From contig NZ_JAMBPQ010000019.1 of NCBI RefSeq assembly GCF_024206495.1, forward strand, positions 1-64,000: DNA of 64,000 nt, written 5' to 3'. The position numbers and the translations under genes are program-made. Shown piece by piece: positions 1 to 9,801 of this stretch. The first letter of the stretch is position 1, and each line of letters starts with the position of its first letter. Source of the stretch: Paraburkholderia sp. CNPSo 3272 (GTDB taxonomy: Bacteria; Pseudomonadota; Gammaproteobacteria; Burkholderiales; Burkholderiaceae). The notes under the pieces were generated by a model. The model had not been told where the DNA came from. It saw only the letters and a program-made list of their open reading frames with translations, and ran no database searches.

Positions 1-1565
1 CCGCCCACGAGGTGAGTGGTCTGATAGCGGCGCGAGTCGAAGTGCGCGCCGAACTCGCGCGTGTAGACGTTGATGGCCTTCGGGCCCATCGCCTCGGCAA
101 TCTTCTGCATCTGGCCCGTCACGTACCGCGCCATCTTGATGTCGTTGTCCTTCCAGTCGAAGGTCATGCGCAGGAGCGGCTGGCCGTACGAATCGCGATA
201 GGTCGGATCGAGGTCGAGGTACACGTCGCGGTACGACATGTTGGAGCCGTGCGCGTCCATCGAAATGGTGTGCGCGTAGTGGTCCTTCACGGCCTTCTTC
301 CAGCCTGCTCCCCAGTTCGGCGTGCCCGCGGGCGTGGCGATGCCGCTGATCGGCTTCACGCCCGCCTGGTTCACCCACAGCGGCGAGCCGCCCACGAAGC
401 CGGGCGGCCCGTGGTCGAAGTTGTCGGCGTTGAAGTCGTCCACGGCCACGCCGTTGCCGCCCGCGCCGATGAACGGGTTCGTCCACGTGTCCTTGTCGAA
501 GAACGCCGTGATGGTCGAGAGGTTCTGATAGGCGAAGTTGCGGCCCACCACGCCCTCGCCCGAAACCGGGTCATAGGGCTTGCCGATGCCCGAGAGCAGC
601 AGCAGGTGCACGTTGTGATACTGGAACGCCGAGACGATCACGAGATCGGCAGGCTGGAACACTTCCTGGCCCGCCGGATCGATATACGTCACGCCCGTGG
701 CGCGTTTTTTGGTGTCGTCGAGTTCGACGCGCAGGACGTGGCATTTCGAGCGCAGTTCGAAGTGCTTTTCCTGCTTGAGCGCGGGCAGGATGTTGAGGTT
801 CGGCGAAGCCTTCGAGTACATGTAGCACGCGTAGCCGCTGCAGAAGCCGCAGAAGTTGCACGGACCCATCTGCACGCCATAGGGGTTCGTGTACGGTCCC
901 GACGTGTTCGCCGAAGGCAGGCGGTAGGGATGCAGGCCGAGAGACTTCGACGCGTCGAAGAAGCGCTGCGCCGAATAGGTATTCAGTTGCGCGGGCAACG
1001 GGAAATTGTCGCTGCGCGCGGCTTCGAACACATTGCCGTCGCCGACCACGTTGCCCTTCACCTTGTACGCCTGGCCCGAGGTGCCGAACACCTTCTCCGC
1101 GAAGTCGAAGTGCGGCTCCAGTTCGTCATAGGTGACGCCGTAGTCCTGGATCGTCATGCCTGCGGGGAGGAACTTCTTGCCGTAACGCTCTTCGTAGTGG
1201 CTCTTCAGGCGCAGCTCTTCAGGCGTGATGCGGAAATGCACGCCCGACCAGTGCAGGCCCGCGCCGCCCACGCCTTCGCCGGGCAGAAACGCGGCGAGCT
1301 GGCGGTAGGGCAGGGCCGTGTCGTTCACGCCGTGGCGGATCGAGACAGTGGTCTTCGAAAGATCGAGGAAGAGCTTCTTGCGGATGTTGTACGTGAGCTC
1401 GTCGATGGTGTTGGGATACGCGCCGTCCGGGTAGGTGTCGCGATACTCGCCGCGCTCGAGCGCGACCACGTTCAGGCCCGCTTCGGTCAGCTCCTTCGAG
1501 AGGATCGCGCCGGTCCAGCCGAAGCCGACCACGACGGCATCGACGTGAGGTTTTTTGATCGCCAT
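1..1565 (-). CDS. GMC oxidoreductase, gluconate 2-dehydrogenase flavoprotein subunit (partial)
   Basis: Runs off the left edge; 521 codons are visible from the ATG at 1565. The protein opens MAIKKPHVDAVVVGFGWTGA, a Rossmann FAD-binding motif (GxGxxG variant GFGWTG) at residues ~13-20, followed by the GEGVGGAGLHWSG region typical of the GMC gluconate/2-ketogluconate/sorbitol dehydrogenase flavoproteins, and a cysteine cluster (PCNFCGFCSGYACY) near residue 230 seen in that subfamily. In this family the flavoprotein is periplasmic, oxidises a sugar or sugar acid and passes electrons to a cytochrome c subunit. Its ATG abuts the stop codon of the small-subunit gene (TAA at 1566-1568), so the two are translationally coupled. 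The third, cytochrome c, gene is expected just outside the window. Substrate cannot be told from sequence. Confidence 0.9.
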   Translation of the reverse strand, partial: MAIKKPHVDAVVVGFGWTGAILSKELTEAGLNVVALERGEYRDTYPDGAYPNTIDELTYNIRKKLFLDLSKTTVSIRHGVNDTALPYRQLAAFLPGEGVGGAGLHWSGVHFRITPEELRLKSHYEERYGKKFLPAGMTIQDYGVTYDELEPHFDFAEKVFGTSGQAYKVKGNVVGDGNVFEAARSDNFPLPAQLNTYSAQRFFDASKSLGLHPYRLPSANTSGPYTNPYGVQMGPCNFCGFCSGYACYMYSKASPNLNILPALKQEKHFELRSKCHVLRVELDDTKKRATGVTYIDPAGQEVFQPADLVIVSAFQYHNVHLLLLSGIGKPYDPVSGEGVVGRNFAYQNLSTITAFFDKDTWTNPFIGAGGNGVAVDDFNADNFDHGPPGFVGGSPLWVNQAGVKPISGIATPAGTPNWGAGWKKAVKDHYAHTISMDAHGSNMSYRDVYLDLDPTYRDSYGQPLLRMTFDWKDNDIKMARYVTGQMQKIAEAMGPKAINVYTREFGAHFDSRRYQTTHLVG

Positions 1566-2312
1566 TTACGTACGCTCCCCGTTGATCGAGACCGGGCCGT
1601 ACGGATAGGGCTTGCCGTTCTGGTTCACGAAATCCATGAAGTCGGCGCGTGCGCCGGGAAAGCCGATCATTTTCCACGCGGCCATGTTGCGGTTGCCGCC
1701 GTGGATCGGGTCGCAGAAGTAGCCTTCGCGCGTGTTCTGCAGCAACTGGCCGAAGAACACGGAGGCCGGCACGCCGTCCAGTTCGACCTTGCCCGCCTCG
1801 AGCGCGGTGAGCACGCTGTCGCGCGTGCTGGCGTCGAGCGCGTCGAAGTCCTTGCCGTAGGCCTTCGCGCAGTAGGCGTTCACGGCCTGGATGCCGAGCC
1901 GGTAGATGTCGCGCGGCACGAGCTTCAGCTGGTAGCCGAGTTCGGGCACGCCTTGCTGGAACGGCCCCTGCATGTACCAGAGCGCGCCGTGCGCGTAGGG
2001 CGTGTCCATCTGCCTGTCGATGAATTCGGGCACGCCGGCTTCCAGCGCGCCGGGGCCTTCGGAGTCGGCGGGAATCAGACGGTCGGTGGCGGCTTCGAGA
2101 AAGGCCCACTCGCGCGCGTCGAAGAAGCGCGGTTTGTAGTCTCCGTGGGCTTGATGCGCCGCGCCTGCGGACCCGGAAGGCTGGGCGCCTTGCTGCGCAG
2201 TACCGGAGGAAGCCTGCGAGCCGCGTTCGCAGCCGGCAAGCGCTCCTGCGGGAACCAGGACCGCCGCCGTACGCAGGAAGCCGCGGCGTGATGTGAGAGG
2301 AGAGTCTGACAT
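1566..2312 (-). CDS. Gluconate 2-dehydrogenase subunit 3 family protein, Tat-exported
   Basis: Small (gamma) subunit of the membrane GMC dehydrogenase, 248 residues. The N-terminus MSDSPLTSRRGFLRTAAVLV carries a twin-arginine signal (SRRGFL) and a hydrophobic stretch ending in ALAGC. Its folded export by Tat would carry the flavoprotein, which lacks its own signal, to the periplasm (known behaviour of this family). Residues ~60-240 show the subunit-3 pattern: WAFLEAATDRLIPAD, FIDRQMD, and FFGQLLQNTREGYFCDPIHGGN. A TTG codon at 2330 would add six residues, but the ATG at 2312 places the Tat motif at the normal distance and is preferred; no strong Shine-Dalgarno is visible for either. It is first in a minus-strand operon with the flavoprotein gene. 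Confidence 0.88.
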   Translation of the reverse strand: MSDSPLTSRRGFLRTAAVLVPAGALAGCERGSQASSGTAQQGAQPSGSAGAAHQAHGDYKPRFFDAREWAFLEAATDRLIPADSEGPGALEAGVPEFIDRQMDTPYAHGALWYMQGPFQQGVPELGYQLKLVPRDIYRLGIQAVNAYCAKAYGKDFDALDASTRDSVLTALEAGKVELDGVPASVFFGQLLQNTREGYFCDPIHGGNRNMAAWKMIGFPGARADFMDFVNQNGKPYPYGPVSINGERT

Positions 2313-3245
2313 AGTTGAAATCCGTATCAAGACTGTGCAGCCGGTTTCGACCGAGGCGGCAACGGGGATTGGCTCATGAACTGTGTGAAATGCTCAACGC
2401 GCCGCGCTGGATGCTGTGCGTGGATGCATGCTGCGTTCGCTGCCGCTCGCGTCCGCACATCAGGAGCGAGTATTAACGGCAGGCACCTTCCTTGCCTGAG
2501 ACGCTCGGAGGAATCCAATTCGTAGATCTTCCCGTTCTTTTGACTTTCAATTTCGTAGTGCGAATTAAGAAACTCGCCTCAATAAAGTCGATTCTCGGCA
2601 GCGTGACCATAATCAGCAGTGCGCCGATGAGCGCGAACTGAAACCCAATCCTTATATCCCCAGTCAACGGAGACGACACTCCCTTGCGGCACTAGATTGC
2701 CCATGAAACTCAGAGGTATGTCTGCTCGAGGAGATTCGGTCCACTAAGCGGGGAGATACTCCACGTCGCAACGTCAATGGCTTGACAGAACATTAGTCTC
2801 TCGGCTTGACTCAGTCGGCCGCCTTCGTTAAACCCGCGAAAAGGCTTCCGCCTACGAGCCAATCTAGAGTAAGGCGAGCGAAGACGCAAATACACTTTGG
2901 GTTACATACGACATGACGCCGCTACCTGTCGACACATAGATGTAGGTAAACCATTGTGCAGTGGGCCGTTTGAGAGAGCTGGCTTAACTCGACGGCCCGA
3001 TGGCTTGTCTGATGGCACTGAAGGAACTGCTCTAGACGTTGGTCAACGAGAAGGCGGCGCGGGGGCTCCGTAAAGTCAATCGAACGGCGCCACTCGTCGG
3101 TCGCCTGAGTTGCGCAGAGTGACGGCACGTGTGTGTATGACGACTGCCGGGCGCCTCGCGTACTGGCAGAGACGGCAAATACATTCGGCTTGTCCGTAGA
3201 GATGACACTGCTGTAGTTGTGCAGGCAGCCATGCGCAACCTACAA
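2313..3245. other. Intergenic region, no convincing gene
   Basis: About 930 bases between the dehydrogenase operon and the regulator gene, visibly less GC-rich than the flanks. Open frames here are all short (about 60-75 codons), overlap on both strands and have no recognisable protein or good ribosome-binding site. The part at 2828-2968 holds copy 1 of the intergenic element described separately. Promoters for the leftward dehydrogenase operon must lie here, but I could not fix one. Confidence 0.5.
2828..2968 (-). repeat. Copy 1 of a three-copy intergenic element
   Basis: Block A, GACGCAAATACACTTTGG at 2883-2900, differs at 2 of 18 positions from 10554-10571 and at about 3 from 15808-15825. 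Block B, with TAAACCATTGTGCA at 2947-2960, is shared with 15870-15883 and in shorter form with 10620-10630. The start-to-start distance between ACACTTTGG and ACCATTGTGCA is 58 bases here, against 57 and 55 in the others. Left of block A, this copy and the 15.8 kb copy also share an AAGGCTTNCGCCTNCGAG segment (2840-2858 region) that can fold as a four-pair stem with a GNRA-like loop when read on the minus strand. Read leftwards it points to the dehydrogenase operon. Function unknown. Confidence 0.65.
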
Positions 3246-5027
3246 TCATTCCCGCGCACGTAGCTCTTGCGTAGCCGTCAGTGGCGGTTGATCGCGCAAC
3301 CAGTCACTGCGCCCCATTTGCGCAATGATTTCGCAAAACTCGGGGTAACGGTACAACCGGTATGACAAAGGAAAATATCGGGAGAAGAAAAAGAAGTTGG
3401 CGTCGCGGATTTCGTACGCTTCGCGGGCGTAGCGAATCGCCTCGTCCTTCCTCGCCACCGCGCAAGCCGCGATAGCGAGTGACGTCGGCGTCACATATTC
3501 ACGGCGGGATCGGGCCTGCATTTCGGCGCAAACCGCGTCGGCCTCAGTGGCTTTGCCCCAACTTGCGAGGGCCACGGCAAGCCACGCCATAGACCAAGGG
3601 TGCCGGCCGGACATGGCCAAGGCCGATTCTCCCGCCGCGATGGACGCTTCGAACTGGCCATTCGACAGCAGAGCCATCTGCAGCACCCAGTTAGCAAGGA
3701 AGCTCTCGGCATCGAGATGGACGGCGCGTCGGCTGACCTCCACGCCTTCAGCGGTTTTGCCTGCGACAAGACAGGTCAGTGCGTATAAGGCGTGTGCGTA
3801 GGCTGATAGGGGGTCCGATTTCAGGGCTAACTTCGCTTGCTCCATTCCCTCCGCCAGTCGCCCTTCAGAGAACTGGAGATAAGCGCTTCCGTACCAGCCG
3901 AGTGCCGAGATGTACTTCGGATTCAGTTGCAGCGCGCAAAGAAACTCACGCTCGGCTTCCGCCGAGTTCCAGCCCCAGATGAGGGAGGCGAGAGCCAAGG
4001 TGCAGTGAGCTTCGGCGAGCGATGGATCCAGTGCCACCGCGTGTCGAGCGGCCTCGATTGCCTTTGGCATGAAAGCCTGAGGAGCCGCAAAACCGTAGAA
4101 GCAAAGCATCGAGTAGCAATCGGCAAGATCTGCCCACGCCAGTGCATAGCCTGGATCGAGATCCACGGCCCGCTGGCAACAGGCGAGGGCACGGGAAATG
4201 GCGGGGCCCCTTTTGTAGAGCAGAGCGTGACCCTTCAGGTAGGACTCGTAGGCCTCGAGATTTGGGGTTCCAGGGTTCACCAGGCTTCTTGAACCCCACG
4301 GGAACGTGAACTTCAACCGCTGGACGATCGCTTGTGCAATCTCCTCCTGAATTGCAAACACATCCTTCAGCTCACGGTCATAGCGCTCCGACCAGAGATG
4401 ATATCCGTCCACCGCAGACACGAGCTGCGCCGTGATACGCAGACGGTTATCCGCTCTGCGCACACTTCCCTCGAGAACGGTGCGCACGTTCAGTTGCTCG
4501 CCAACAATGCGCAGGTCGATGTGCTTACTCTTGAACGAGAAGGCGGAGCTTCGTGCCACGACGTGAAGCTCCGGGATCTGGGCGAGCGCGTCGATGATTT
4601 CCTCGGTGATTCCGTCGGCAAAATATTCGTGCTCCGGATCTGCGCTCATGTTGATGAACGGTAGTACCGCAATGGAATCGTTTACCACGCGCTCAGTGTG
4701 GGCAGGCGGGGCGCTGCCTGCAGTTACCGGTGCGACCAGTCGATAACCTCGTTTCGAGATTGTCTCGATGACGCGGGGATTGCGGGCATCGTCGTCGAAG
4801 GCGCGGCGTAGCTCGGCGATGCAGCGCTTCAATACATCCTCGCTTACCACGATCTTGGGCCACACGGCTTGAAACAGCTGCTCTTTGGAAACCGTCTCTC
4901 CGGGGTGCCGGGCCAGGCACACCAGGACTTCCATTACCTTCGGCTCGACGCGAACGATCCCGCCCAGGGATGAGATGCTGTTGAGGCTGGGGGTGACCAC
5001 CCAGTTCCCCACTTGGAGGTCGTCCAT
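3246..5027 (-). CDS. Winged-helix DNA-binding / TolB-like / TPR regulator (CadC-type)
   Basis: 593 residues. Residues ~1-105 form an OmpR/PhoB-type winged helix (VEPKVMEVLVCLARHPGETVSKEQLF ... ELRRAFDDDARNPRVIETISKRGYRL). Residues ~120-240 match the TolB-like/FlgO-like domain found after such winged helices (SIAVLPFINMSADPEHEYFADGITEEIIDAL, VLEGSVRR, GYHLWSERYDREL). Residues ~255-570 are tetratricopeptide-type helical repeats (AYESYLKGHALLYKRG, LAEAHCTLALASLIWGWNSAEAEREF). No membrane segment is visible, so unlike E. coli CadC it is probably soluble. A strong GGAGGAGAG lies just upstream of the ATG at 5027. Target genes and signal are unknown; it stands alone, divergent from the kinase gene at 5664. 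Confidence 0.85.
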   Translation of the reverse strand: MDDLQVGNWVVTPSLNSISSLGGIVRVEPKVMEVLVCLARHPGETVSKEQLFQAVWPKIVVSEDVLKRCIAELRRAFDDDARNPRVIETISKRGYRLVAPVTAGSAPPAHTERVVNDSIAVLPFINMSADPEHEYFADGITEEIIDALAQIPELHVVARSSAFSFKSKHIDLRIVGEQLNVRTVLEGSVRRADNRLRITAQLVSAVDGYHLWSERYDRELKDVFAIQEEIAQAIVQRLKFTFPWGSRSLVNPGTPNLEAYESYLKGHALLYKRGPAISRALACCQRAVDLDPGYALAWADLADCYSMLCFYGFAAPQAFMPKAIEAARHAVALDPSLAEAHCTLALASLIWGWNSAEAEREFLCALQLNPKYISALGWYGSAYLQFSEGRLAEGMEQAKLALKSDPLSAYAHALYALTCLVAGKTAEGVEVSRRAVHLDAESFLANWVLQMALLSNGQFEASIAAGESALAMSGRHPWSMAWLAVALASWGKATEADAVCAEMQARSRREYVTPTSLAIAACAVARKDEAIRYAREAYEIRDANFFFFSRYFPLSYRLYRYPEFCEIIAQMGRSDWLRDQPPLTATQELRARE

Positions 5028-5663
5028 CGGGTCTCTCCTCCAGCCGGCCGGTTATCAGAATTATAGCTTTGCTGAATAACGTCCGCACGAGCGTGCCCTA
5101 CGTCGAGGCGCTATACGGCGAGTCGCGACGGCTGCCATCAAGGCTCCATCGGCATCATTAAACGCTGGCCAGAAGAATACGCGATGTCGAACGCGTTCGA
5201 AGCTGCGATCCACGTCGCGCCATACGAGAGGATCGTCGTCGACAAGGACCTTGAGTGCAGGATCGACGGCGAGATCGACGCGCATCGGATTCGAGTTATG
5301 CCACCTGGGGCTCGGATCGCCGAAAGCCGTCCTCACCAAAATTCCACCTCAACATCACCGTCTCCTCACGACTTCAGGCATATCCAGACTAACAATAGTC
5401 GCATCGGAACGACTTATTTTGAAGGGAATATTTAATTTTTCGCGAGCAGAAGCGCGAAGCGAACTCGCCGACCGCCGCTCCGGCTGTTGGTGCCGACCGG
5501 GACGCGCCAGGCGGGCATATCGTTCGACGAAATCCGGGATGCCGGGCTGGCATTCACACGCTTTGGCGACGGGCGATCGATGACGCCCAGACGCATCGCG
5601 CACCGACTCGGGCGCAAATCGGAAAAGTTCGCGCTGGCAGCGCGCCTGGAGAGAAGAACCACG
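5028..5663. other. Divergent intergenic region
   Basis: Space between the CadC-type regulator (leftward) and the PAS kinase (rightward). It contains an AT-rich stretch at about 5410-5440 (GAATATTTAATTTTT at ~5425) that may hold promoter elements. The reading frame of the kinase stays open back to 5487, but only with TTG/GTG starts and no ribosome-binding site, so I treat this as non-coding. Nothing else recognised. Confidence 0.4.
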
Positions 5664-8462
5664 ATGGAAAATGAGCTCAGTCGTACTGTGGATGCGCTCC
5701 CGGGCCTGGTATGGACCGCACTGCCGGACGGCCGCATTGAATTCGTCAATCGCCCATGGTGCGAATATACGGGGCTTTCCGTCGAGCACGCGTGTGACGA
5801 GGGCTGGCAGTCGGCGATCCATCCCGATGACCGACCCGCACTGCTTGAGACCTGGCGAGCCGTCATTGCTTCCGGTGTGCGGGGCGAGGCGGAAGCGCGG
5901 ATGCGTCGCTTTGATGGCACCTATCGCTGGTTTCTCTGCCGTGTCGGCCCAGTCGTCGACGCTGCCGGAAAAGTCGTGAAGTGGTGCGGGATCAACACGG
6001 ATATCGAGGACCGTAAGCAGGCCGAAGCTGCCCTGCGGGCACACGAGGAGCGCTTTCGGCTCATCGTGGACGGGCTGCCTACGCGTGTGATTCTCTTTAC
6101 GCCGGAGGGAGAGGTATTTCAAGCCAACCGCCATACGCTCAAATATTCAGGCGCGACGGTTGAAGAATTGAAGCAGTGGACTGGCAGAGACTTTACCCAC
6201 CCAGATGATCGGCGTGCGACTGTTGCCCGATTTTATGCGTCGATCAGAACCGGCGAGCCTTACGATTTTGAGTCCCGTCATCGTCGCGCTGACGGCGTTT
6301 ATCGATGGTTTCGCGTACAAGGCTTTCCGTTGCAGGACAAGGAGGGGCGAATCGCTCTCTGGTACTTCCTGCAGACAGACATCGACGACCGGAAGCGAGC
6401 CGAGGCGTTGCTTGCGGGCGAGAAGCGCCTGCTCGAAATGGTCGCCATGAACCTGCCTTTGCCCACGGTTCTCGATGACTTATGCCGGCTGGTCGAACAG
6501 ATCGCGAGCGACTGCTTCTGCAGCATCGCGTTGATCGAACCCAGCGATATGTCATTCCAGCAGGTGAATGCGCCAGGCCTCGCCTTGACCTACACCTATC
6601 CTTCGAGTGGCGGCCGCGTCCACCTGGACTTGGGACCTTGCGGATTAGCAGCGTCGCTCAGCGAGCAGGTCATCGTATCGGATATCGCGTCCGAGTCACG
6701 TTGGCCCACGGCATGGCGCGATCTGAGTCTCGCGCACGGTCTGCGCGCGTGCTGGGCGACGCCGATCCTGTCGCGTACAAACGAAGTGCTGGGTACATTC
6801 ACGATATTCCGGTCGGAACCTGGAACCCCCACTGCGTTTCAATCCGATCTCACAGGGCGGCTTGCACACCTTGCGAGTATTGCGATCGAGCGTGCACGGA
6901 GCGAACTCGCACTGAAGCGAAGTGAGGAGCGTTTCCGTGCGATCGTTGACACGACACTGGACTGCGTGACGGTCCTCGCAAACGACGGAACGGTATTGTG
7001 GGTCAATTCGGCTGCACGCCGCGCTTTGGGACCGATGCGTGCGGAAGGCGTGATCGGAGCGTGTTACTTCGATTTCGTGGCTCCTGAACATCGCGCGCGG
7101 TATGTCGAGTTCAACAGAAACATTTGCTCGGGGAAGGATGGCGTCCTGGAGTTTGACTTCATCTCGCCACACTGCAAGCGACGGCACCTCGAAACCCATG
7201 CCGCGCCGATGCACGACTGCGACGGCGCGATCGTGCAACTGGGCGTCACGCGCGATATCACGGCACGCAAGCAGGCGGAGGAGCAAATGCGCAAGAGCGC
7301 GGCGCTGATGGCCAAAGTGGAGCAGCTCACCTTGAGCGGAAGCTTTAGCTGGCGCCCGGAGACCGGTTCATTCACCTGGTCGGAACAGCTCTATCGAATC
7401 TTCGGCGTCGAGCCAGGTGTGAGGATCACGCTGGACACGATCGCCGCGCGAGTCCACCCTGGCGACCTTCATCTACTGCACGAAATGATCGAGCGGGCGA
7501 AAGACGGCCAGCACCTGGAGTTCGAGCACCGCTTGCTGCGGTCCGACGGCTCGGTCAGGTATCTGCGCATACAGGCTCATGCCACGCATAACCCGCAGGG
7601 CTGGCTGGACTACATCGGCGCTATACACGATGTCACCGAGCGCCGCGAGTCCGAAAAAGCGCTCTACGGCCTGCGCGTCGAACTAGCCCACGCAAGCCGG
7701 GTCAACAGCCTGGGAGTGCTGACCGCCTCGATTGCACACGAGATCAACCAGCCGCTGGCCGGCATCATGACCAACGCCAGCACAGGCTTGCGCATGCTGA
7801 GCGCCCAGCCGCCGAATGTCGAGGGTGCGCTCGGGACCGTGAAGCGCACGATCCGGGATGGACACCGCGCCTCGGAGATGATGACGCGTCTGCGCGCAAT
7901 GTTCAGCAAGAAAGCGTTGACGAAGGATGCCGTCGATCTGGTCGAAGCCGCAAACGACGTCATTGAGCTACTGCGCGCAGAGATGCGCAACAAGCGGATC
8001 GTGCTACGACTGGAAACTGCCGAAAACCTGCCGCCGGCCACAGGCGACAGGGTCCAGCTTCAGCAGGTGGTGCTGAACCTGCTTCTCAACGCCGTAGAGG
8101 CGATGAATGGCATCGATGATCGCCCACGGCAAATGCTGGTCAAAATAGAGCGCGAGGATGGCGACCACGTGCGACTTGCTGTCACTGATTCCGGCGTGGG
8201 CATCGAGCCGCAGAATGCGGGCAGGCTGTTCGACGCGTTTTTTACGACCAAGAGGGAAGGGATGGGCATCGGGCTGTCCGTATGCCGACGCATCATCGAG
8301 AGCCACGGTGGCCGCTTGTCGGCCACCTCGAATGAGCGCTTTGGTGCGACGTTTTCATTCTCGCTACCGTCTCGAGCCGAATTCGAGGCGCCCGCGGACC
8401 GTTCTGTCAATAAGAGCTTGCCGGTGCGCCCGGACGCAGAGCAGTTCGTGAGCGACCTGTGA
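5664..8462 (+). CDS. PAS/GAF sensor histidine kinase (soluble)
   Basis: 932 residues from the ATG at 5664, chosen because GGAGAGAAG lies about 9 bases upstream; the open frame extends back to 5487 without a better start. Domain order: PAS ~5-117 (YTGLSVEHACDEGW ... IHPDDR), PAS ~120-240 (FTHPDDRRATV), GAF ~260-400, PAS ~410-525, PAS ~535-660 (VHPGDLHLLHEM), HisKA ~670-740 with phospho-acceptor His in SIAHEINQPLAGI, HATPase ~770-890 (N box NLLLNAVEAM, G1 DSGVGI, G2 GMGIGLSV). The HEINQPL form is typical of FixL/DctB/TodS-type kinases. No membrane segment, so it senses a cytoplasmic or diffusible cue; heme or flavin binding is possible but not shown. Its stop overlaps the next gene's ATG by one base: operon with a receiver and a FixJ-like regulator. 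Confidence 0.92.
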   Translation: MENELSRTVDALPGLVWTALPDGRIEFVNRPWCEYTGLSVEHACDEGWQSAIHPDDRPALLETWRAVIASGVRGEAEARMRRFDGTYRWFLCRVGPVVDAAGKVVKWCGINTDIEDRKQAEAALRAHEERFRLIVDGLPTRVILFTPEGEVFQANRHTLKYSGATVEELKQWTGRDFTHPDDRRATVARFYASIRTGEPYDFESRHRRADGVYRWFRVQGFPLQDKEGRIALWYFLQTDIDDRKRAEALLAGEKRLLEMVAMNLPLPTVLDDLCRLVEQIASDCFCSIALIEPSDMSFQQVNAPGLALTYTYPSSGGRVHLDLGPCGLAASLSEQVIVSDIASESRWPTAWRDLSLAHGLRACWATPILSRTNEVLGTFTIFRSEPGTPTAFQSDLTGRLAHLASIAIERARSELALKRSEERFRAIVDTTLDCVTVLANDGTVLWVNSAARRALGPMRAEGVIGACYFDFVAPEHRARYVEFNRNICSGKDGVLEFDFISPHCKRRHLETHAAPMHDCDGAIVQLGVTRDITARKQAEEQMRKSAALMAKVEQLTLSGSFSWRPETGSFTWSEQLYRIFGVEPGVRITLDTIAARVHPGDLHLLHEMIERAKDGQHLEFEHRLLRSDGSVRYLRIQAHATHNPQGWLDYIGAIHDVTERRESEKALYGLRVELAHASRVNSLGVLTASIAHEINQPLAGIMTNASTGLRMLSAQPPNVEGALGTVKRTIRDGHRASEMMTRLRAMFSKKALTKDAVDLVEAANDVIELLRAEMRNKRIVLRLETAENLPPATGDRVQLQQVVLNLLLNAVEAMNGIDDRPRQMLVKIEREDGDHVRLAVTDSGVGIEPQNAGRLFDAFFTTKREGMGIGLSVCRRIIESHGGRLSATSNERFGATFSFSLPSRAEFEAPADRSVNKSLPVRPDAEQFVSDL

Positions 8463-8833
8463 TGGCCGAACGCTCGCTTATCGCGGTGGTCGACGACGAC
8501 GAGTCGGTGCGCGAATCGCTGCCTGACCTGTTGCGCGAGTTCGGCTTCGCGGCGCAGGCCTTTGCTTCGGCAGAGGCGTTCCTGGCCTCCAGCTGTGTGG
8601 GTGAGGCGCACTGCCTGATCCTCGATATGTGCATGCCCGGCATGTCCGGCCGAGAGCTGCAGCGCGAACTGGTGCGACGCTGGCACACGGTTCCTATCGT
8701 CTTCATTACAGCGCATGGAGATGAAGCCCTCCGCCCACGCGTGTTAGAGCAGGGTGCCGTTGAATGTCTCTTTAAACCATTCAGCGACACTGCGCTACTC
8801 GGCGCGATCCGGGCCGCGCTCCACCTCAAATGA
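8462..8833 (+). CDS. Single-domain response regulator (receiver only)
   Basis: 123 residues forming one receiver domain: acidic pair in VVDDDESV, phospho-acceptor Asp in CLILDMCMPGMSG, Thr in FITAHGD, Lys in LFKPFSD. No output domain. The ATG shares its A with the TGA of the kinase gene (8460-8462), so it is translationally coupled; a GTG at 8459 would add one residue. Likely receives phosphate from the upstream kinase and either competes with, or acts before, the FixJ-like regulator encoded next, or is a phosphate sink. Which of these applies is inference. Confidence 0.9.
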   Translation: MAERSLIAVVDDDESVRESLPDLLREFGFAAQAFASAEAFLASSCVGEAHCLILDMCMPGMSGRELQRELVRRWHTVPIVFITAHGDEALRPRVLEQGAVECLFKPFSDTALLGAIRAALHLK

Positions 8834-8852
8834 TCCATCCGGGTGCCTACGA

Positions 8853-9554
8853 ATGGAGTTCTCAGTGACACCAGCCCTAGTAGTTGAACGTGAATCGGAA
8901 TTCTCGCCGGCGCAAGCCACACCGATCGTCTTCGTCGTCGACGACGATATCTCGGTGCGTGAGGCAATCGAAGCCATGATCCACTTTGCCGGTCTCAGAG
9001 CAGAGACGTACACCTGCGCACAGGACTTTCTCAAGCGCCCTCGCGTTAAGGCGCCGAGCTGTTTGGTGCTGGACGTCATGCTTCCCGATCTCAGCGGCCT
9101 CGACCTTCAGAGTCTCATTGCCGCCGAGCGTACCGACACGCCGATCATCTTCATCACCGCCTTCGGCGACGTGCCGATGACAGTGCAGGCCATGAAAGCT
9201 GGCGCGATTGAATTTTTCACCAAGCCCTTTGACGACCAGGTCCTGCTCGATGCTATCCGGAACGCCATCGAGCGCAGCCGCGTGGCATTGAGCGAGGAAG
9301 CCGGGCTGCAGTCGATCAGGGATCGCCACGCCTCACTCAGTGGGCGCGAGCGCGAGGTCATGGCGTTGGTCGTGACCGGGCTTTTGAACAAGCAGGTGGC
9401 GGCCGAGATGGGCATCGTAGAAATCACCGTAAAGATGCACCGCAGGCAAGTCATGCGAAAGATGAACGCCCGCTCGCTCGCTGAACTCATAGGCATGGCG
9501 CGAAGACTTTTTCCCGACGGTGCGCCAAAGGCCGCGCTGCAAAACATCGCGTAA
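8853..9554 (+). CDS. FixJ/LuxR-type response regulator
   Basis: 233 residues from the ATG at 8853. Receiver domain ~20-140 (FVVDDDISVREAI, Asp in CLVLDVMLPDLSGLD, FITAFGDVPMTVQAMKAGA, FFTKPFDDQ) and LuxR helix-turn-helix ~165-225 (LSGREREVMALVVTGLLNKQVAAEMGI ... MRKMNARSLAELIGMA). The FTKPF and DVPMTVQAMKAGA signatures are those of FixJ/TodT/StyR regulators. It follows the receiver gene by 19 bases in the kinase operon. The gene set it controls is unknown. A bo3 oxidase operon lies downstream, so a role in respiration or redox response is a reasonable guess only. Confidence 0.92.
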   Translation: MEFSVTPALVVERESEFSPAQATPIVFVVDDDISVREAIEAMIHFAGLRAETYTCAQDFLKRPRVKAPSCLVLDVMLPDLSGLDLQSLIAAERTDTPIIFITAFGDVPMTVQAMKAGAIEFFTKPFDDQVLLDAIRNAIERSRVALSEEAGLQSIRDRHASLSGREREVMALVVTGLLNKQVAAEMGIVEITVKMHRRQVMRKMNARSLAELIGMARRLFPDGAPKAALQNIA

Positions 9555-9801
9555 GGCGGTCCGCATACCGCCGGAAGACTACGCGAGCGACCTGACCATG
9601 CACCCGCAGGCTGTGTGCGCTCCGGTCGCCGTTCCTCCCGGTAGGCTAGCGACGCGTTCGAGCATCGCTCCGGGAGAGTCAGGCACGAATGCCGCGCAGC
9701 GTTCCTGCGAGCGATCGCACGTACGGGGCATGGTCTGACGTGCAAGTGTCGACGCTGCCCGCCTGGCACGCTGCCTCGGCCGATCCAATCGAGGACGAAG
9801 C

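Noticed and set aside
12..2291. A 759-codon open frame on the plus strand
   Set aside because: Antisense to the GMC dehydrogenase genes, which have clear families. The frame is Arg/His/Val/Ala-rich with no domain: a high-GC shadow frame.
5061..5339. A 92-codon minus-strand frame in the divergent space before the PAS kinase
   Set aside because: Parts look mildly protein-like but it has no start with a ribosome-binding site, ends in an Arg-rich run and would overlap likely promoters. Not enough for a gene.
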